Shown: positions 6,755-15,768 of the stretch, one piece after another | How the letters are laid out: every line of letters starts with the position of its first letter | Numbering within the stretch: position 1 is the first letter of the stretch | NCBI RefSeq assembly: GCF_007421925.1 | Contig: NZ_QMDX01000008.1 | Span: 62,001-126,000, forward strand | From: Haloglomus irregulare | GTDB taxonomy: Archaea; Halobacteriota; Halobacteria; Halobacteriales; Haloarculaceae | DNA: 64,000 bases | Direction: 5' to 3' | Position numbers and translations under genes: made by a program | The notes under the pieces: model-generated | Databases searched by the model: none | What the model saw: the letters and a program-made list of their open reading frames with translations, nothing else | What the model was told of the DNA's origin: nothing

Positions 6755-7822
6755 ATGGCCGACGACGCGCCGGACGCCCCGCCCGACCTGCCGACCCCCG
6801 ACGACGATCCGGAGCCGTTCGCCTACGACGGCGGCCGGGTCGACCCCGGGGAGACGGCGAACGTCCGCTACGGCGTCAGCGAGACCTACCTCGGCGATGC
6901 CGTCCGAGTGCCGGTCACCATCGTCAACGGCGAGCGCGCCGGGCCGACGGTCTTCCTCTCGGCCGCCGCTCACGGCGACGAACTGAACGGCATCGAGGTG
7001 GTCAGGGAGGTGGCCCACGAGTGGGACCACTCCGACCTCGCAGGGACGCTGGTCTGCCTCCCCGTTCTCAACGTCCCGGCGTTCCTCGCCCAGCAGCGCT
7101 ACCTCCCCATCTACGACCGCGACCTGAACCGGTCGTTCCCGGGCGACCCGGACGGGACCTCGGCGAGACGCATCGCCCACAACATCCACCGGAACTTCCT
7201 GGTCCCCTGCGACCTGGGCATCGACTTCCACACCTCGACGCGGGGCCGGACCAACACGCTCCACGTCCGCGCGGACATGGACCACGAGCGGGTGGCCCGC
7301 GTCGCGCGGGCGTTCGCCTCGCACGTCATCATCGCCGGCGAGGGCCCGGGCGGGACGCTCCGGCGCGAGGCTACCGCCGCCGGCGTCCCGACCATCACGG
7401 TCGAGATGGGAGAGGCCCACCGGTTCCAGCGCGACCTCATCGACCGGGCACTGGACGGGACGCGCTCGGTGCTGGCCGAGTTCGGCCTGCGGCAGGAGTC
7501 CGCCGTCGCCTGGCCGGGCTGGCGGACCGTCGTCGACGGGAGTGAGGAGAAGACATGGCTCCGCGCCGACGCCGGCGGGCTCGTCGAGATGCTCCACGAC
7601 CGGGGCTCGCTCGTCCGCGAGGGCGAGCCCGTCTGCACCATCACCAACCCGTTCAAGACCGAGGTGGAGACGGTCACGGCGCCGTTCACCGGACTGCTGG
7701 TCGGTGTCCTGGAGAACCCGCTTGTCCACCCTGGGAACCCCCTGTGCAACCTCGTCCGGCTCGGCGAGCGGACCCAGCGCGCCATCGAGCGCGAGGGTGA
7801 ACGGGCCTCGGGGTCCGGGTAG
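6755..7822 (+). CDS. succinylglutamate desuccinylase/aspartoacylase-family metallo-deacylase (M14)
   Basis: This 355-residue M14-like zinc enzyme has the AstE/AspA signatures: His73 and Glu76 in AAHGDELNGIE, the DLNRSFPGD motif near 123-131, and His159 in FHTSTRG. The C-terminal domain, from about 265, is a beta-barrel common in this family. Such enzymes hydrolyse N-acyl amino acids; the substrate is not known. In related genomes members cluster with RimK and a zinc protease that handle Glu tails, and the remnant at 6444-6735 fits that. A TTTTGTAG box at 6727-6734 supports a leaderless start. Confidence 0.88.
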   Translation: MADDAPDAPPDLPTPDDDPEPFAYDGGRVDPGETANVRYGVSETYLGDAVRVPVTIVNGERAGPTVFLSAAAHGDELNGIEVVREVAHEWDHSDLAGTLVCLPVLNVPAFLAQQRYLPIYDRDLNRSFPGDPDGTSARRIAHNIHRNFLVPCDLGIDFHTSTRGRTNTLHVRADMDHERVARVARAFASHVIIAGEGPGGTLRREATAAGVPTITVEMGEAHRFQRDLIDRALDGTRSVLAEFGLRQESAVAWPGWRTVVDGSEEKTWLRADAGGLVEMLHDRGSLVREGEPVCTITNPFKTEVETVTAPFTGLLVGVLENPLVHPGNPLCNLVRLGERTQRAIEREGERASGSG

Positions 7823-7855
7823 CGCCCGGGCGGCGCGTGGTCGCCGCGCCCGTGG

Positions 7856-8113
7856 TCAGTCGTGGCGGCCGGTGTCGAACTCCTCGTCGTCACCATCGCC
7901 CAGTACCCGCGTCTTCACGAGGTACGCGACGACCGCGAGGAGAACGAGGCCGACGAGCGCGGCCAGGACGGCCGCCTTCGAGCCGCCGCCTCCGGACGGC
8001 GCCGTCGTCTCCTCGGCCGCCTCGAACGCGACGTCGTCGTCCTCGTCGACCGGTTCCCCGGGCATGAACGGGGGGTCCTCCACATGGATCTCGAGGAACG
8101 TGATGTCGACCAT
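7856..8113 (-). CDS. small single-pass membrane protein
   Basis: This 85-residue protein has an acidic N-terminal region (VEDPPFMPGEPVDEDDDVAF) of about 45 residues. One transmembrane helix follows at about 47-68 (AAVLAALVGLVLLAVVAYLV), then a short hydrophilic tail. No known domain is recognised. It shares a TATA element with the divergent M42 peptidase gene, and the ATG at 8113 is 26 nt from that element, so it is likely leaderless. Confidence 0.75.
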   Translation of the reverse strand: MVDITFLEIHVEDPPFMPGEPVDEDDDVAFEAAEETTAPSGGGGSKAAVLAALVGLVLLAVVAYLVKTRVLGDGDDEEFDTGRHD

Positions 8114-8136
8114 GCCGGGCGTGCGCCCGCGGGGGG

Positions 8137-8142
8137 TATAAG
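8137..8142. promoter_or_regulatory. TATA element shared by two divergent leaderless genes
   Basis: TATAAG here reads CTTATA on the other strand. Its centre is 26-27 nt from the ATG at 8113 (minus) and 27-28 nt from the ATG at 8167 (plus). No other AT-rich box lies in the 53-bp spacer, so both genes seem to use this site. Confidence 0.5.
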
Positions 8143-8166
8143 CGGTTGGGGGTCGCGTCAACACGT

Positions 8167-9231
8167 ATGGACGAGGACCGCCGAGTGCTGTTCGAGGAGC
8201 TGTTGACAACCCCGGCCCCGTCCGGGCACGAGACGGCCGTCCAGCGGCGCTGGCTCGACGCGGTCGAACCACACGCCGACGAGACGCGGGTCGACGCCTA
8301 CGGCAACGCCATCGCCGTCGCGGAGGGCGACCCGGAGACGGAGACGACCGTCGCGGTGACGGGGCACGCCGACGAGATCGGTTTCACCGTCCGGGGGGTC
8401 ACGGGCGAGGGGTTCCTGGAGCTGGCGCGTCTCGGGGGCTCTGACCGGACCGTCTCTCGCGGCCAGCACGTCACCGTCCACACGGACGACGGCCCCGTGT
8501 CCGGCGTCGTCGGGCAGACGGCCATCCATCTCCGTGACGGCGACGCGGAGGGGGTGCCCGACATCGCCGAGCAGTTCGTCGACGTCGGCGCGGCCGACGA
8601 GGAACGGGCGCGCGAACTCGTCTCCATCGGCGACCCGATGACGGTCGCCGCGGCGCCCCGGGAGCTCGACGGCTCGCTGCTCGCGGCCCGGAACGTCGAC
8701 AACCGGGCGGGCGTCTGGGTCGCCGCCGAGGCGTTCCGCCGCGCGGTCGGCCGGGCGGATGCCACCGTCGTCGCGGTGTCGACGGTCCAGGAGGAGGTCG
8801 GGTTCCGGGGCGCCCGGATGGTCGGCTGGGACCTCGATGTCGACGCGGTACTGACGGTCGACGTGACCCACGCCACCGACTCGCCGGGCGTCCCGAGCGA
8901 GGCGACCACCGGTGTCGCGCTGGGCGACGGTCCCGTTCTCCACCGGGGGACGACCGACCACCCGAACGTGGTCGCCGCGGCGCGGGAGGTGGCCGCGGAC
9001 GCCGACATCGACTGCCAGCTCGCGGCCGCACCCTCGGGGACGGGGACGGACGCGGACGAGTTCTCGGTCGGGGGCGGTGGGACGCCGACGCTCTCGGTCG
9101 GGGTGCCGAACCGCTACATGCATACGCCGGTCGAGACGGTAGCCCTGGCGGACCTGGAGGCGACGGCCGAACTCACGGCCGCGTTCGCCGTCCGCGCGGA
9201 GGCGTTCGCGCCGTTCGGCGTCGAACTGTGA
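8167..9231 (+). CDS. M42-family aminopeptidase/glutamyl aminopeptidase-like
   Basis: This 354-residue metallopeptidase of family M42 trims N-terminal residues from peptides in the cytoplasm, usually as a dodecamer. Metal and catalytic motifs are in order: His67-Ala-Asp69 (TGHADEIGF), the bridging NVDNRAG near 178-184, the catalytic Glu pair in QEEVGF near 211-216, VDVTHA, and the final His in RYMHTPVE. The ATG at 8167 was preferred over an upstream TTG because it sits 27 nt from the TATA element. The exact specificity is unknown. Confidence 0.92.
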   Translation: MDEDRRVLFEELLTTPAPSGHETAVQRRWLDAVEPHADETRVDAYGNAIAVAEGDPETETTVAVTGHADEIGFTVRGVTGEGFLELARLGGSDRTVSRGQHVTVHTDDGPVSGVVGQTAIHLRDGDAEGVPDIAEQFVDVGAADEERARELVSIGDPMTVAAAPRELDGSLLAARNVDNRAGVWVAAEAFRRAVGRADATVVAVSTVQEEVGFRGARMVGWDLDVDAVLTVDVTHATDSPGVPSEATTGVALGDGPVLHRGTTDHPNVVAAAREVAADADIDCQLAAAPSGTGTDADEFSVGGGGTPTLSVGVPNRYMHTPVETVALADLEATAELTAAFAVRAEAFAPFGVEL

Positions 9232-9311
9232 CGCCGTGACCGCCGGACGGAAGGCGAACGTTCGGGCCGGCTGTCGGTGCGTTTATACCGCCGGCGGGTG
9301 GGTTTCGGTTC

Positions 9312-9500
9312 ATGCCAGGACGACCGCTCGACGTGCTCGAAGAGACGCTCGGAGACGAAGTGACCGTCCATCTGAAGGGCGGCGAGGTCTACGACGGCGT
9401 CCTCGAGGGGTACGACCAGCACATGAACCTCGTCCTGGGGGGCGAGAACACAACGATTATCCGCGGCGATAACGTCGTTTCGATTCAGCCAGAACCATGA
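9312..9500 (+). CDS. Sm-like archaeal protein (Lsm)
   Basis: This 62-residue Sm-fold protein forms a heptameric ring that binds U-rich RNA. The Sm1 motif spans about 14-45 ([20 protein letters not shown], then HMNLVL), and the Sm2 motif is IRGDNVVSI near 50-58. It overlaps the start of rpl37e by 4 nt (ATGA), the conserved haloarchaeal lsm-rpl37e arrangement that couples translation of the two. A TATA-like TTTATA lies near 9281-9286, about 27 nt upstream. Confidence 0.96.
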   Translation: MPGRPLDVLEETLGDEVTVHLKGGEVYDGVLEGYDQHMNLVLGGENTTIIRGDNVVSIQPEP

Positions 9501-9673
9501 CTGGAGCCGGTACGCCCTCTCAGGGCAAGAAGAACAAGACGACCCACGTGAACTGTCGCCGCTGCGGCGAGAAGTCCTACCACAAGCGGAAGAAGGTCTG
9601 TGCCTCCTGTGGCTTCGGCAAGTCCGCCAAGCGGCGCGACTACGCCTGGCAGGAGAAGAGCGGCGACCACTGA
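9497..9673 (+). CDS. rpl37e: 50S ribosomal protein L37e
   Basis: This 58-residue basic ribosomal protein of the large subunit has the zinc-binding Cys20, Cys23, Cys35 and Cys38 ([11 protein letters not shown] and VCASCGFG), and its Lys/Arg content contrasts with the acidic neighbours. Its ATG overlaps the lsm stop codon. It is too short to have been called as an open frame of usual minimum length, but the identity is clear. Confidence 0.95.
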   Translation: MTGAGTPSQGKKNKTTHVNCRRCGEKSYHKRKKVCASCGFGKSAKRRDYAWQEKSGDH

Positions 9674-9915
9674 CCGGCCGACGCGACCGACATTCCCGAG
9701 TTCTGCCGGTTTCGATGCGAACAGCAACTGCGCCGGCTCCCGGCCTCTCCGGCTGGTCGCCCCGGTTCGAAGCGGCGACCCCCCGACCGGGACCCTGCTG
9801 GAACCGGACGAACGGTCGGACACACCACTCGGCCCCCCGAACCCGGTGACAGCCGTGTCACCTGAAACGACCCAGTTGCGAATCTTTTTCCCGGTTCGAC
9901 CGCTCTCATCGCGTA

Positions 9916-11391
9916 ATGACAGGCCGGGACCACCGGGACCTGGGCGGGCCGACGGAGAAATGCGGCGTCGTCGGGGTATCCCTCGACGAACGGGCCGCCG
10001 CGCGGCCACTCTACTACGCGTTGTATGCGCTCCAGCACCGCGGTCAGGAGTCCGCTGGCATCGTCACGCACGACGGGTTCCAGCAGCACTCCCACGTCGA
10101 GATGGGGCTCGTCGGGGACGCCTTCGGCGAGGACGATCTCGACCAGCTGAACGGCCCAGTCGGCATCGGCCACGTTCGCTATCCGACGGCGGGGAGCGTG
10201 AACGCCTGCTGTGCGCAGCCGTTCTCCGTCTCGTTCAAGTCCGGCTCGCTCGGGCTCAGCCACAACGGTAACCTCGTCAACGCCGACGAGATCCGCGACG
10301 AGCTCGCCGGGCTGGGCCACGCGTTCACCTCCGACGGGGACACGGAGGTCATCGCCCACGACCTCGCGCGCAACCTGCTGGAGGAGGACCTCGTCCGCGC
10401 CGTCAAGCGGACGATGAGCCGCATCCACGGCTCCTACTCGCTCACCATCATGCACGACGACACGGTGCTTGGCGTGCGCGACCCGGAGGGGAACCGCCCG
10501 CTCTGCATCGGCGAGGTGGACGACGGCTACCTGCTGGCCTCGGAGTCGGCGGCCATCGACGTGCTCGACGGGGAGCTGGTCCGGGACGTGGAGCCGGGCG
10601 AGCTGGTCATCCTCAGGCCTGACGGCGAGGGGTTCGACGCCTACCAGCTGTTCGACCGGGAGAACAGCGCGCACTGCTTCTTCGAGCACGTCTACTTCGC
10701 GCGCCCGGACTCGACCATCGACGACCAGCTCGTCTACGACGTCCGCCGGGACCTGGGGCGTGCGCTCTGGGCGGAGAGCGGCGTCGACACGGACGTCGTG
10801 ATGCCCGTGCCGGACTCGGGGCGCGCGTTCGCCTCGGGCTACGCTGACGCTGCGGGCGAGGACGGTGCCGACGTCGAGTTCGCGGAGGGGCTGATGAAGA
10901 ACCGCTACGTCGGCCGGACGTTCATCATGCCGACGCAGGACGCCCGCGAGCGGGCCGTCCGGCTGAAGCTCAACCCGATCAAGGACATCGTCCAGGACCG
11001 CACGGTCACCCTCATCGACGACTCCATCGTCCGGGGGACCACCTCAACCCAGCTCGTGCAGCTGATGCGCGACGTGGGCGCCGAGGCGGTCCACGTCCGT
11101 ATCGGCGCGCCGCCCATCGTCGCCCCGTGCTACATGGGCATCGACATGGCCTCGCGCGAGGAGCTCATCGCGGCCGACCGCACGACCGAGGAGATCGGTG
11201 AGGAGATCAGCGCGGACTCGCTGGAGTACCTCTCCATCGAGTCCGTCGCGGGCGCGCTGGACCAGTCCCGCGCGGACCTCTGCCTGGGCTGTGTCACCGG
11301 GGAGTACCCCTACGACATCGACGGCGAGACGACCGACCGCGACGTGGAGCGCCCGACCATCGGTAGCGAGCCCGCGGCTGCCGACGACTGA
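9916..11391 (+). CDS. purF: amidophosphoribosyltransferase PurF
   Basis: This 491-residue enzyme makes phosphoribosylamine from PRPP and glutamine, the first step of purine synthesis. The N-terminal Ntn glutaminase domain has its nucleophile at Cys16 (EKCGVVGV); removal of the preceding residues would expose it. QHRGQESAGI and GHVRYPTAGS follow. The C-terminal phosphoribosyltransferase domain has the PRPP loop VTLIDDSIVRGTT near 360-372. The Cys in DLCLGCVTGEYPYD near the end resemble the 4Fe-4S type of Bacillus. The T-rich box at 9889-9897 supports a separate promoter from lsm-rpl37e. Confidence 0.96.
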   Translation: MTGRDHRDLGGPTEKCGVVGVSLDERAAARPLYYALYALQHRGQESAGIVTHDGFQQHSHVEMGLVGDAFGEDDLDQLNGPVGIGHVRYPTAGSVNACCAQPFSVSFKSGSLGLSHNGNLVNADEIRDELAGLGHAFTSDGDTEVIAHDLARNLLEEDLVRAVKRTMSRIHGSYSLTIMHDDTVLGVRDPEGNRPLCIGEVDDGYLLASESAAIDVLDGELVRDVEPGELVILRPDGEGFDAYQLFDRENSAHCFFEHVYFARPDSTIDDQLVYDVRRDLGRALWAESGVDTDVVMPVPDSGRAFASGYADAAGEDGADVEFAEGLMKNRYVGRTFIMPTQDARERAVRLKLNPIKDIVQDRTVTLIDDSIVRGTTSTQLVQLMRDVGAEAVHVRIGAPPIVAPCYMGIDMASREELIAADRTTEEIGEEISADSLEYLSIESVAGALDQSRADLCLGCVTGEYPYDIDGETTDRDVERPTIGSEPAAADD

Positions 11392-11467
11392 CCCAATCGC
11401 TGGCAACCTAAACCGTCCTCTGGTAGCAGGCGGTAGCTACTTCCCCGTATGGCGCCTCCATCCGTGT

Positions 11468-12007
11468 ATGAGCCGGAACGATTCGGCGGTCGACGCGGTG
11501 TTCGCGGTCCAGCGTAGTGCCATCCAGCGGACCCACGAAGCGGTCGTGGCGGGTGTAGAGTTCCAGCGCGACGTGAGCCGCGAGTTCGGTACCGACCTCG
11601 AGCTCGCGCGGGACCTGAACGAGTTCGAGGGCGACCTCGTCACGAGCGGTGCTGACGCGGTCTTCGGCAACCTGGCAGAGGCGACCGGCGACACCCAGGG
11701 TCTGGCCGAGGCCTTCGAGTCCGTCCGTGACAGCATCGTCGAGCTGGAGGAGAACGAAACCGAGGTCATCGCCGACGCCATCGACAGCCTGGAGAACGGC
11801 CTGCAGGACGGCTCGGATTCGGTTGAGGACGCGCTCGCGGATCTACTCGACGGGCTGGACGACACGACCGAGCGCCTGCTCGAGACCAACGAGGAGCTCA
11901 ACGAGGAGGCCGCCGACGCGCTCGAGGACCTCCGCGACAACGTCGAGGAGCTGCAGGAGCAGGCCGAGGACGCCGCCGACGACCTGGCCGACGAGGACGT
12001 CGCGTAA
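11468..12007 (+). CDS. acidic coiled-coil protein, function unknown
   Basis: This 179-residue protein is predicted to be almost entirely helical. It has an N-terminal amphipathic part (AVFAVQRSAIQRTHEAVVAG) and a long heptad-rich segment from about 95 to 175 dominated by Glu, Asp and Leu (LLETNEELNEEAADALEDL). No transmembrane helix or signal is seen. The pattern is reminiscent of phasin-like or other surface-coating helical proteins, but that is only a resemblance. It stands alone between purF and a convergent membrane protein. Confidence 0.75.
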   Translation: MSRNDSAVDAVFAVQRSAIQRTHEAVVAGVEFQRDVSREFGTDLELARDLNEFEGDLVTSGADAVFGNLAEATGDTQGLAEAFESVRDSIVELEENETEVIADAIDSLENGLQDGSDSVEDALADLLDGLDDTTERLLETNEELNEEAADALEDLRDNVEELQEQAEDAADDLADEDVA

Positions 12008-12028
12008 CGACGACTCCGCGTTCCCCGG

Positions 12029-12283
12029 CTACTCCCCGGACAGCCGCCGGTACTCCTGGCGGAGGGGGTCGACGAGCGTCGGTAGCAGGACGAACGCGAC
12101 CCCGAGCGCGACCAGTGCCAGCCAGTACGGCCGGGTGCGTTCGGTGACGCCCTGGGGCAGCAACGCGAACGTCCCGACCAGGAGGGCCGAGACGGTCGCG
12201 AGTTCACCCAGCCCTCGGACCACGACCCGCGGCTCCTCGCGGAACTGCTCGCGGAGTTCCGCGAGTTCCGTGCCGATGCCCAT
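12029..12283 (-). CDS. small two-helix membrane protein
   Basis: This 84-residue protein has a charged N-terminus (residues 1-22, rich in Glu and Arg), then two transmembrane helices at about 27-45 and 52-70, and a short charged tail. No family is recognised. It lies between the coiled-coil gene (convergent, 21-nt gap) and the DUF420 protein on the same strand, with which it may be co-transcribed. Confidence 0.7.
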   Translation of the reverse strand: MGIGTELAELREQFREEPRVVVRGLGELATVSALLVGTFALLPQGVTERTRPYWLALVALGVAFVLLPTLVDPLRQEYRRLSGE

Positions 12284-12326
12284 ACGCCCGTTCCGCCGCG
12301 GCCGGACTTAACGCCGACGGGTGTGC

Positions 12327-12911
12327 TCAGTACACCACGTACAGCAGCGCGTAGACGACCACTCCCAGTGAGAAGGAGACGAGCCACAGCGAGGCGGCCG
12401 CGCGCCCGACGCGGGGATGGAGCGAGCCGTAGATGTCGGCCGTCGGCCGAGTGGCGGCGACGAGCAGCACGTAGTACAGCAGCGGCACGCAGACGATGGC
12501 CAGCAGGACGTGGATTCCCAGGACCGGGAGGTAGACGAACCGCTCGACGGCCGCGGGGCCGGGGAACGGGGTCGGACCGAGCAGCGCGACCCGGTAGAGG
12601 TAGAGGACGAGGAAGAGGGCGAACAGGCCGAAGCTGGTCGTCATGAGGCGGGCGTGACGCCGGACGTTCCCCCGACGGATGGCCCGCCAGCCGGCGACGA
12701 TGGTGCCGATGGCGACGAGACTGACGACCGCGTTCACCGGCGGGATGGCGTCGAGCACTGCCTCCGGCGCGCGCGGCAACAGGCCAGAGGGGAAGACACC
12801 CAGCGCCGCGGCGAACACCAGCGCCAGCGAGACGACGGTCAGCAGCGCCGTCGCCTCGGGCACCCGCTCCCGGAGGTCCAGCGGCGCGCCCCCCGGCTTC
12901 GACGTTGTCAT
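12327..12911 (-). CDS. DUF420 membrane protein
   Basis: This 194-residue protein has five predicted transmembrane helices and matches the layout of DUF420: a charged N-terminus, HARLMTTSFGLFALFLVLYL in the middle, then YLPVLGIHVLLAIVCVPLL and a final helix. Its His residues (HARLM, GIHVLL) are the conserved ones. DUF420 genes are often found with heme-copper oxidase genes, so a role in oxidase maturation is plausible, but no such gene is nearby. An upstream GTG at 13013 was rejected because it precedes the promoter region. Confidence 0.85.
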   Translation of the reverse strand: MTTSKPGGAPLDLRERVPEATALLTVVSLALVFAAALGVFPSGLLPRAPEAVLDAIPPVNAVVSLVAIGTIVAGWRAIRRGNVRRHARLMTTSFGLFALFLVLYLYRVALLGPTPFPGPAAVERFVYLPVLGIHVLLAIVCVPLLYYVLLVAATRPTADIYGSLHPRVGRAAASLWLVSFSLGVVVYALLYVVY

Positions 12912-13047
12912 ACCATCCGCTACGGACCGGGGACGTATTGAACTTGTACGAACGCGGTCAGCACCCTCGTTCGATGTCGGATATCGACGGTTCCACACGG
13001 TGTGTGACAACATTTAACATGAAAGGGTCGCAACTCCGCGTAGACGG

Positions 13048-13191
13048 ATGACGCACACCGACCCTCATCACGCGGACGACCCCATCTACGAGTGCATGGA
13101 CTGCGGGAACCGGCCGTCCGACATCGACGGGCGGCTCTGCTCGGACTGCGGGGGCTACCTGACGAACCTCGGGATGGCACGCGACCGGTAA
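13048..13191 (+). CDS. small zinc-ribbon protein (rubrerythrin-like domain)
   Basis: This 47-residue protein has two CxxC pairs (YECMDCGNRP and LCSDCGGYLTNLGM), a rubredoxin-like metal knuckle. Haloarchaea carry many such short proteins, annotated as rubrerythrin-like domain proteins. A TTTAAC box at 13013-13018 lies about 33 nt before the ATG. It is isolated, upstream of fttA. The role is not known; metal binding is inferred from the Cys spacing. Confidence 0.8.
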   Translation: MTHTDPHHADDPIYECMDCGNRPSDIDGRLCSDCGGYLTNLGMARDR

Positions 13192-13440
13192 TCGGGGAAC
13201 CGAACCCGTTCGTGGCCGATTTCGATTCTATCGGCCCCCTTTCCACGATATGCGACTGTTAAATCGGAAACGAGGGTTTACCTCCCCTCGCCCGACCGCC
13301 GAGTGAGGCTCGCTGCTCGCCCCGAGCCGGCCCGATGACACAACCATTATCAATGCCGACCGCACACACGGGAGTATCGCCCACCTCGAGGGCGTCAGTT
13401 CTCCGACCCTCTCAGACGGCCTCGATACGGCGGACTTCCC

Positions 13441-15345
13441 ATGCACGACCGGACCCGTAGTGAGTACCGCACGCAGTTGAGCCAGGAGCTGCCCGACGCC
13501 GCCGAGGTCACGGATCTCCGCTTCGAGGGGCCGGACCTGGTGGTCTACACCAGCACGCCCGAGGTCTTCGCCGAGGACGACCGCCTCATCGGTCGGCTCG
13601 CGAGCAGTCTCCAGAAACGCCTGACCGTCCGGCCGACCGCCGACGCACGGAGCAGCCGCTCCGAGGCCCACGCGGCCATCGAGGACATCCTCCCCGACGA
13701 CGCCGGTATCCGCGACATCGAGTTCCACCCCGAGACCGGCGAGGTCATCATCGAGGCCGAGAAGCCCGGCCTCGTCATCGGCCGGGGGGGCCGGACCAAA
13801 CGCCGGGTCGCCGCCGAGACGGGCTGGACCGTCGAAGTCGTCCGGACGCCGCCGATGGAGTCCGAGACCGTCTCCAACGTCCGGAACTTCCTCAAGCAGG
13901 AGCGCGGCGACCGCCGCTCGTTCCTCGAGCGGGTCGGCGAGTCCATCCACAGCGGCCCCGCGGACCCGGAGTGGGTCCGGGTCTCGACGCTGGGCTGCTG
14001 TCGCGAGGTCGGCCGCGCCAGCTTCGTCCTCAGCACGGGCAACACCCGCGTCCTCGTCGACTGCGGGGACAAGCCCGGCGCCGAGGGCGAGGTACCCTAT
14101 CTCCAGGCGCCCGAGGCGATGCCACTGACGGATATCGACGCGGTCGTCCTGACCCACGCACACCTCGATCACTCGGCCCTGCTGCCCATCCTGTTCAAAT
14201 ACGGCTACGACGGGCCCATCTACCTGACCGAGCCGACCCGCGACCTGATGGGCCTGCTCCAGCTGGACTACCTCGACGTGGCCTCCAAGGAGGGGCGCAC
14301 CCCGCCGTACGACTCCTCGATGGTCCGGCAGGCGCTCAAGCACACCATCCCCGTCGAGTACGGGAACGTGACCGACATCGCGCCGGACGTGAAGCTCACG
14401 CTGCGCAACGCCGGCCACATCCTCGGCAGCGCGTCGGCGCACTTCCACGTCGGCGAGGGGTATCATAACGTCGTCTTCTCCGGCGACGTCCACTACACGG
14501 ACACCCGGCTGTTCAACGGCGCCGACAACGACTTCCCCCGCTCGGAGACGCTCGTCATGGAGTCGACGTACGGCCGGCGTGGCGACCACTCCACGGACCA
14601 GGCCGACGCCGAACGCACCCTCGTCGACACCGTCCGGGAGACCGTCAGAAACGACGGGACCGTCGTCATCCCGGCGTTCGCGGTGGGCCGCTCGCAGGAG
14701 CTCATGCTGGTGCTGGCCGACGCGATGCGGACCGGCGAGCTCCCGACCGTCCCGGTCTACCTCGACGGGATGATCCGGGAGGCGACCGCCATCCACACCG
14801 CCTATCCCGAGTACCTCCGCGACGGGCTCCGCGAGCGCATCCTCTACGAGGACGAGAACCCGTTCCTCGCCGAGCAGTTCGAGCATATCGACGGGGGGTC
14901 CGAACAGCGCGAGGCGATCGCGAGCGGCGAGCCCGCCATCGTCCTCTCCACGTCCGGGATGGTCACCGGCGGGCCCATCTTCTTCTGGCTGGACGTGCTC
15001 GCCGACGATCCGGCGAACACGCTCGTCTTCGTCGGCTATCAGGCCGAGGGGACACTGGGGCGGCGCATCCAGCAGGGACGGCGCGAGGTGTCCCTCCCGC
15101 GCTGGGACGGCGGGCGCTCCCGCGTCACCCTGCAGCTCGGGGTCGAGGACGTCAGTGGCTTCTCCGGTCACGCCGACCGCGGCGGCCTGATGGACTACGT
15201 CCGCACGATGAGTGACCGACCCGACCGGGTGCTCTGTGTCCACGGCGACGAGACGGCGACGAACCAGTTCTCCTCGGCGCTGTACGACGAGTTCGGGATG
15301 GCGACCTACCAGCCGCGCAACCTGGAGACGTTCCGCTGCGACTGA
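13441..15345 (+). CDS. fttA: archaeal CPSF1 / transcription termination factor FttA
   Basis: This 634-residue KH, beta-lactamase and beta-CASP ribonuclease cleaves nascent RNA and terminates transcription in archaea. Residues 1-150 hold the two KH domains, the second with GLVIGRGGRTKR. The metallo-beta-lactamase core starts near 180; its HAHLDH metal motif is near residue 239. The beta-CASP part includes ESTYGRRGDH, IPAFAVGRSQE and STSGMVTGG, with the closing SGHADRGGL motif near 580. Length and domain order are those of aCPSF1. A hairpin with a T-run follows the gene. Confidence 0.96.
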   Translation: MHDRTRSEYRTQLSQELPDAAEVTDLRFEGPDLVVYTSTPEVFAEDDRLIGRLASSLQKRLTVRPTADARSSRSEAHAAIEDILPDDAGIRDIEFHPETGEVIIEAEKPGLVIGRGGRTKRRVAAETGWTVEVVRTPPMESETVSNVRNFLKQERGDRRSFLERVGESIHSGPADPEWVRVSTLGCCREVGRASFVLSTGNTRVLVDCGDKPGAEGEVPYLQAPEAMPLTDIDAVVLTHAHLDHSALLPILFKYGYDGPIYLTEPTRDLMGLLQLDYLDVASKEGRTPPYDSSMVRQALKHTIPVEYGNVTDIAPDVKLTLRNAGHILGSASAHFHVGEGYHNVVFSGDVHYTDTRLFNGADNDFPRSETLVMESTYGRRGDHSTDQADAERTLVDTVRETVRNDGTVVIPAFAVGRSQELMLVLADAMRTGELPTVPVYLDGMIREATAIHTAYPEYLRDGLRERILYEDENPFLAEQFEHIDGGSEQREAIASGEPAIVLSTSGMVTGGPIFFWLDVLADDPANTLVFVGYQAEGTLGRRIQQGRREVSLPRWDGGRSRVTLQLGVEDVSGFSGHADRGGLMDYVRTMSDRPDRVLCVHGDETATNQFSSALYDEFGMATYQPRNLETFRCD

Positions 15346-15429
15346 GGCCACGCCTCACCACCGTCCGCGTCCGCCGACCCCAGCGACGGCCCCGGCCCGG
15401 CGCTCAACGATGTGGACGTGGCTGCGGCT

Positions 15430-15455
15430 GTCCGGGAGTCGTCGGACGGAGTTTT
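15430..15455 (+). terminator. probable terminator of fttA
   Basis: A 5-bp hairpin (15430-15434 GTCCG with 15443-15447 CGGAC) is followed closely by the T-run TTTT at 15452-15455. This is 85-110 bp after the fttA stop codon. Archaeal termination depends mainly on the U-run, so the hairpin may be incidental. Confidence 0.4.
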
Positions 15456-15459
15456 GCGT

Positions 15460-15510
15460 GGGTGCCGTCCCTGAGGGATGGCACCCGCACTGCGCTGGGC
15501 CTACGGCCCA
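15460..15510. other. two strong hairpins between fttA and tRNA-Leu
   Basis: A 12-bp inverted repeat (15460-15471 with 15475-15486, one G-U, loop TGA) is followed by a perfect 6-bp hairpin (TGGGCC at 15496-15501, GGCCCA at 15505-15510, loop TAC). They lie 11-61 nt beyond the 3' end of the tRNA on the minus strand and after the fttA T-run on the plus strand. They may form the tRNA trailer or a small structured RNA. Confidence 0.5.
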
Positions 15511-15520
15511 GGTCTGGCAG

Positions 15521-15605
<85 letters not shown>

Positions 15606-15768
15606 ACACCTTGCGTGCCGAGCCATCCGGATGGATGGTGGATTTGCTCATAGGGTTTTCGTTCCGCTGCCGGGGCGCGGGTGCGTCACAGGGTCACGAC
15701 GAGCGGCCGAGCGGGGGCGAACGGCGGCGAACGCGGATTTGAAGTGGCTGGCTGTGCTCCGTAGCGGC

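Noticed and set aside
13228-15351. A 707-codon open frame antisense to fttA
   Set aside because: It mirrors the fttA codons, has no family resemblance or proper start signal, and high GC makes such antisense frames common.
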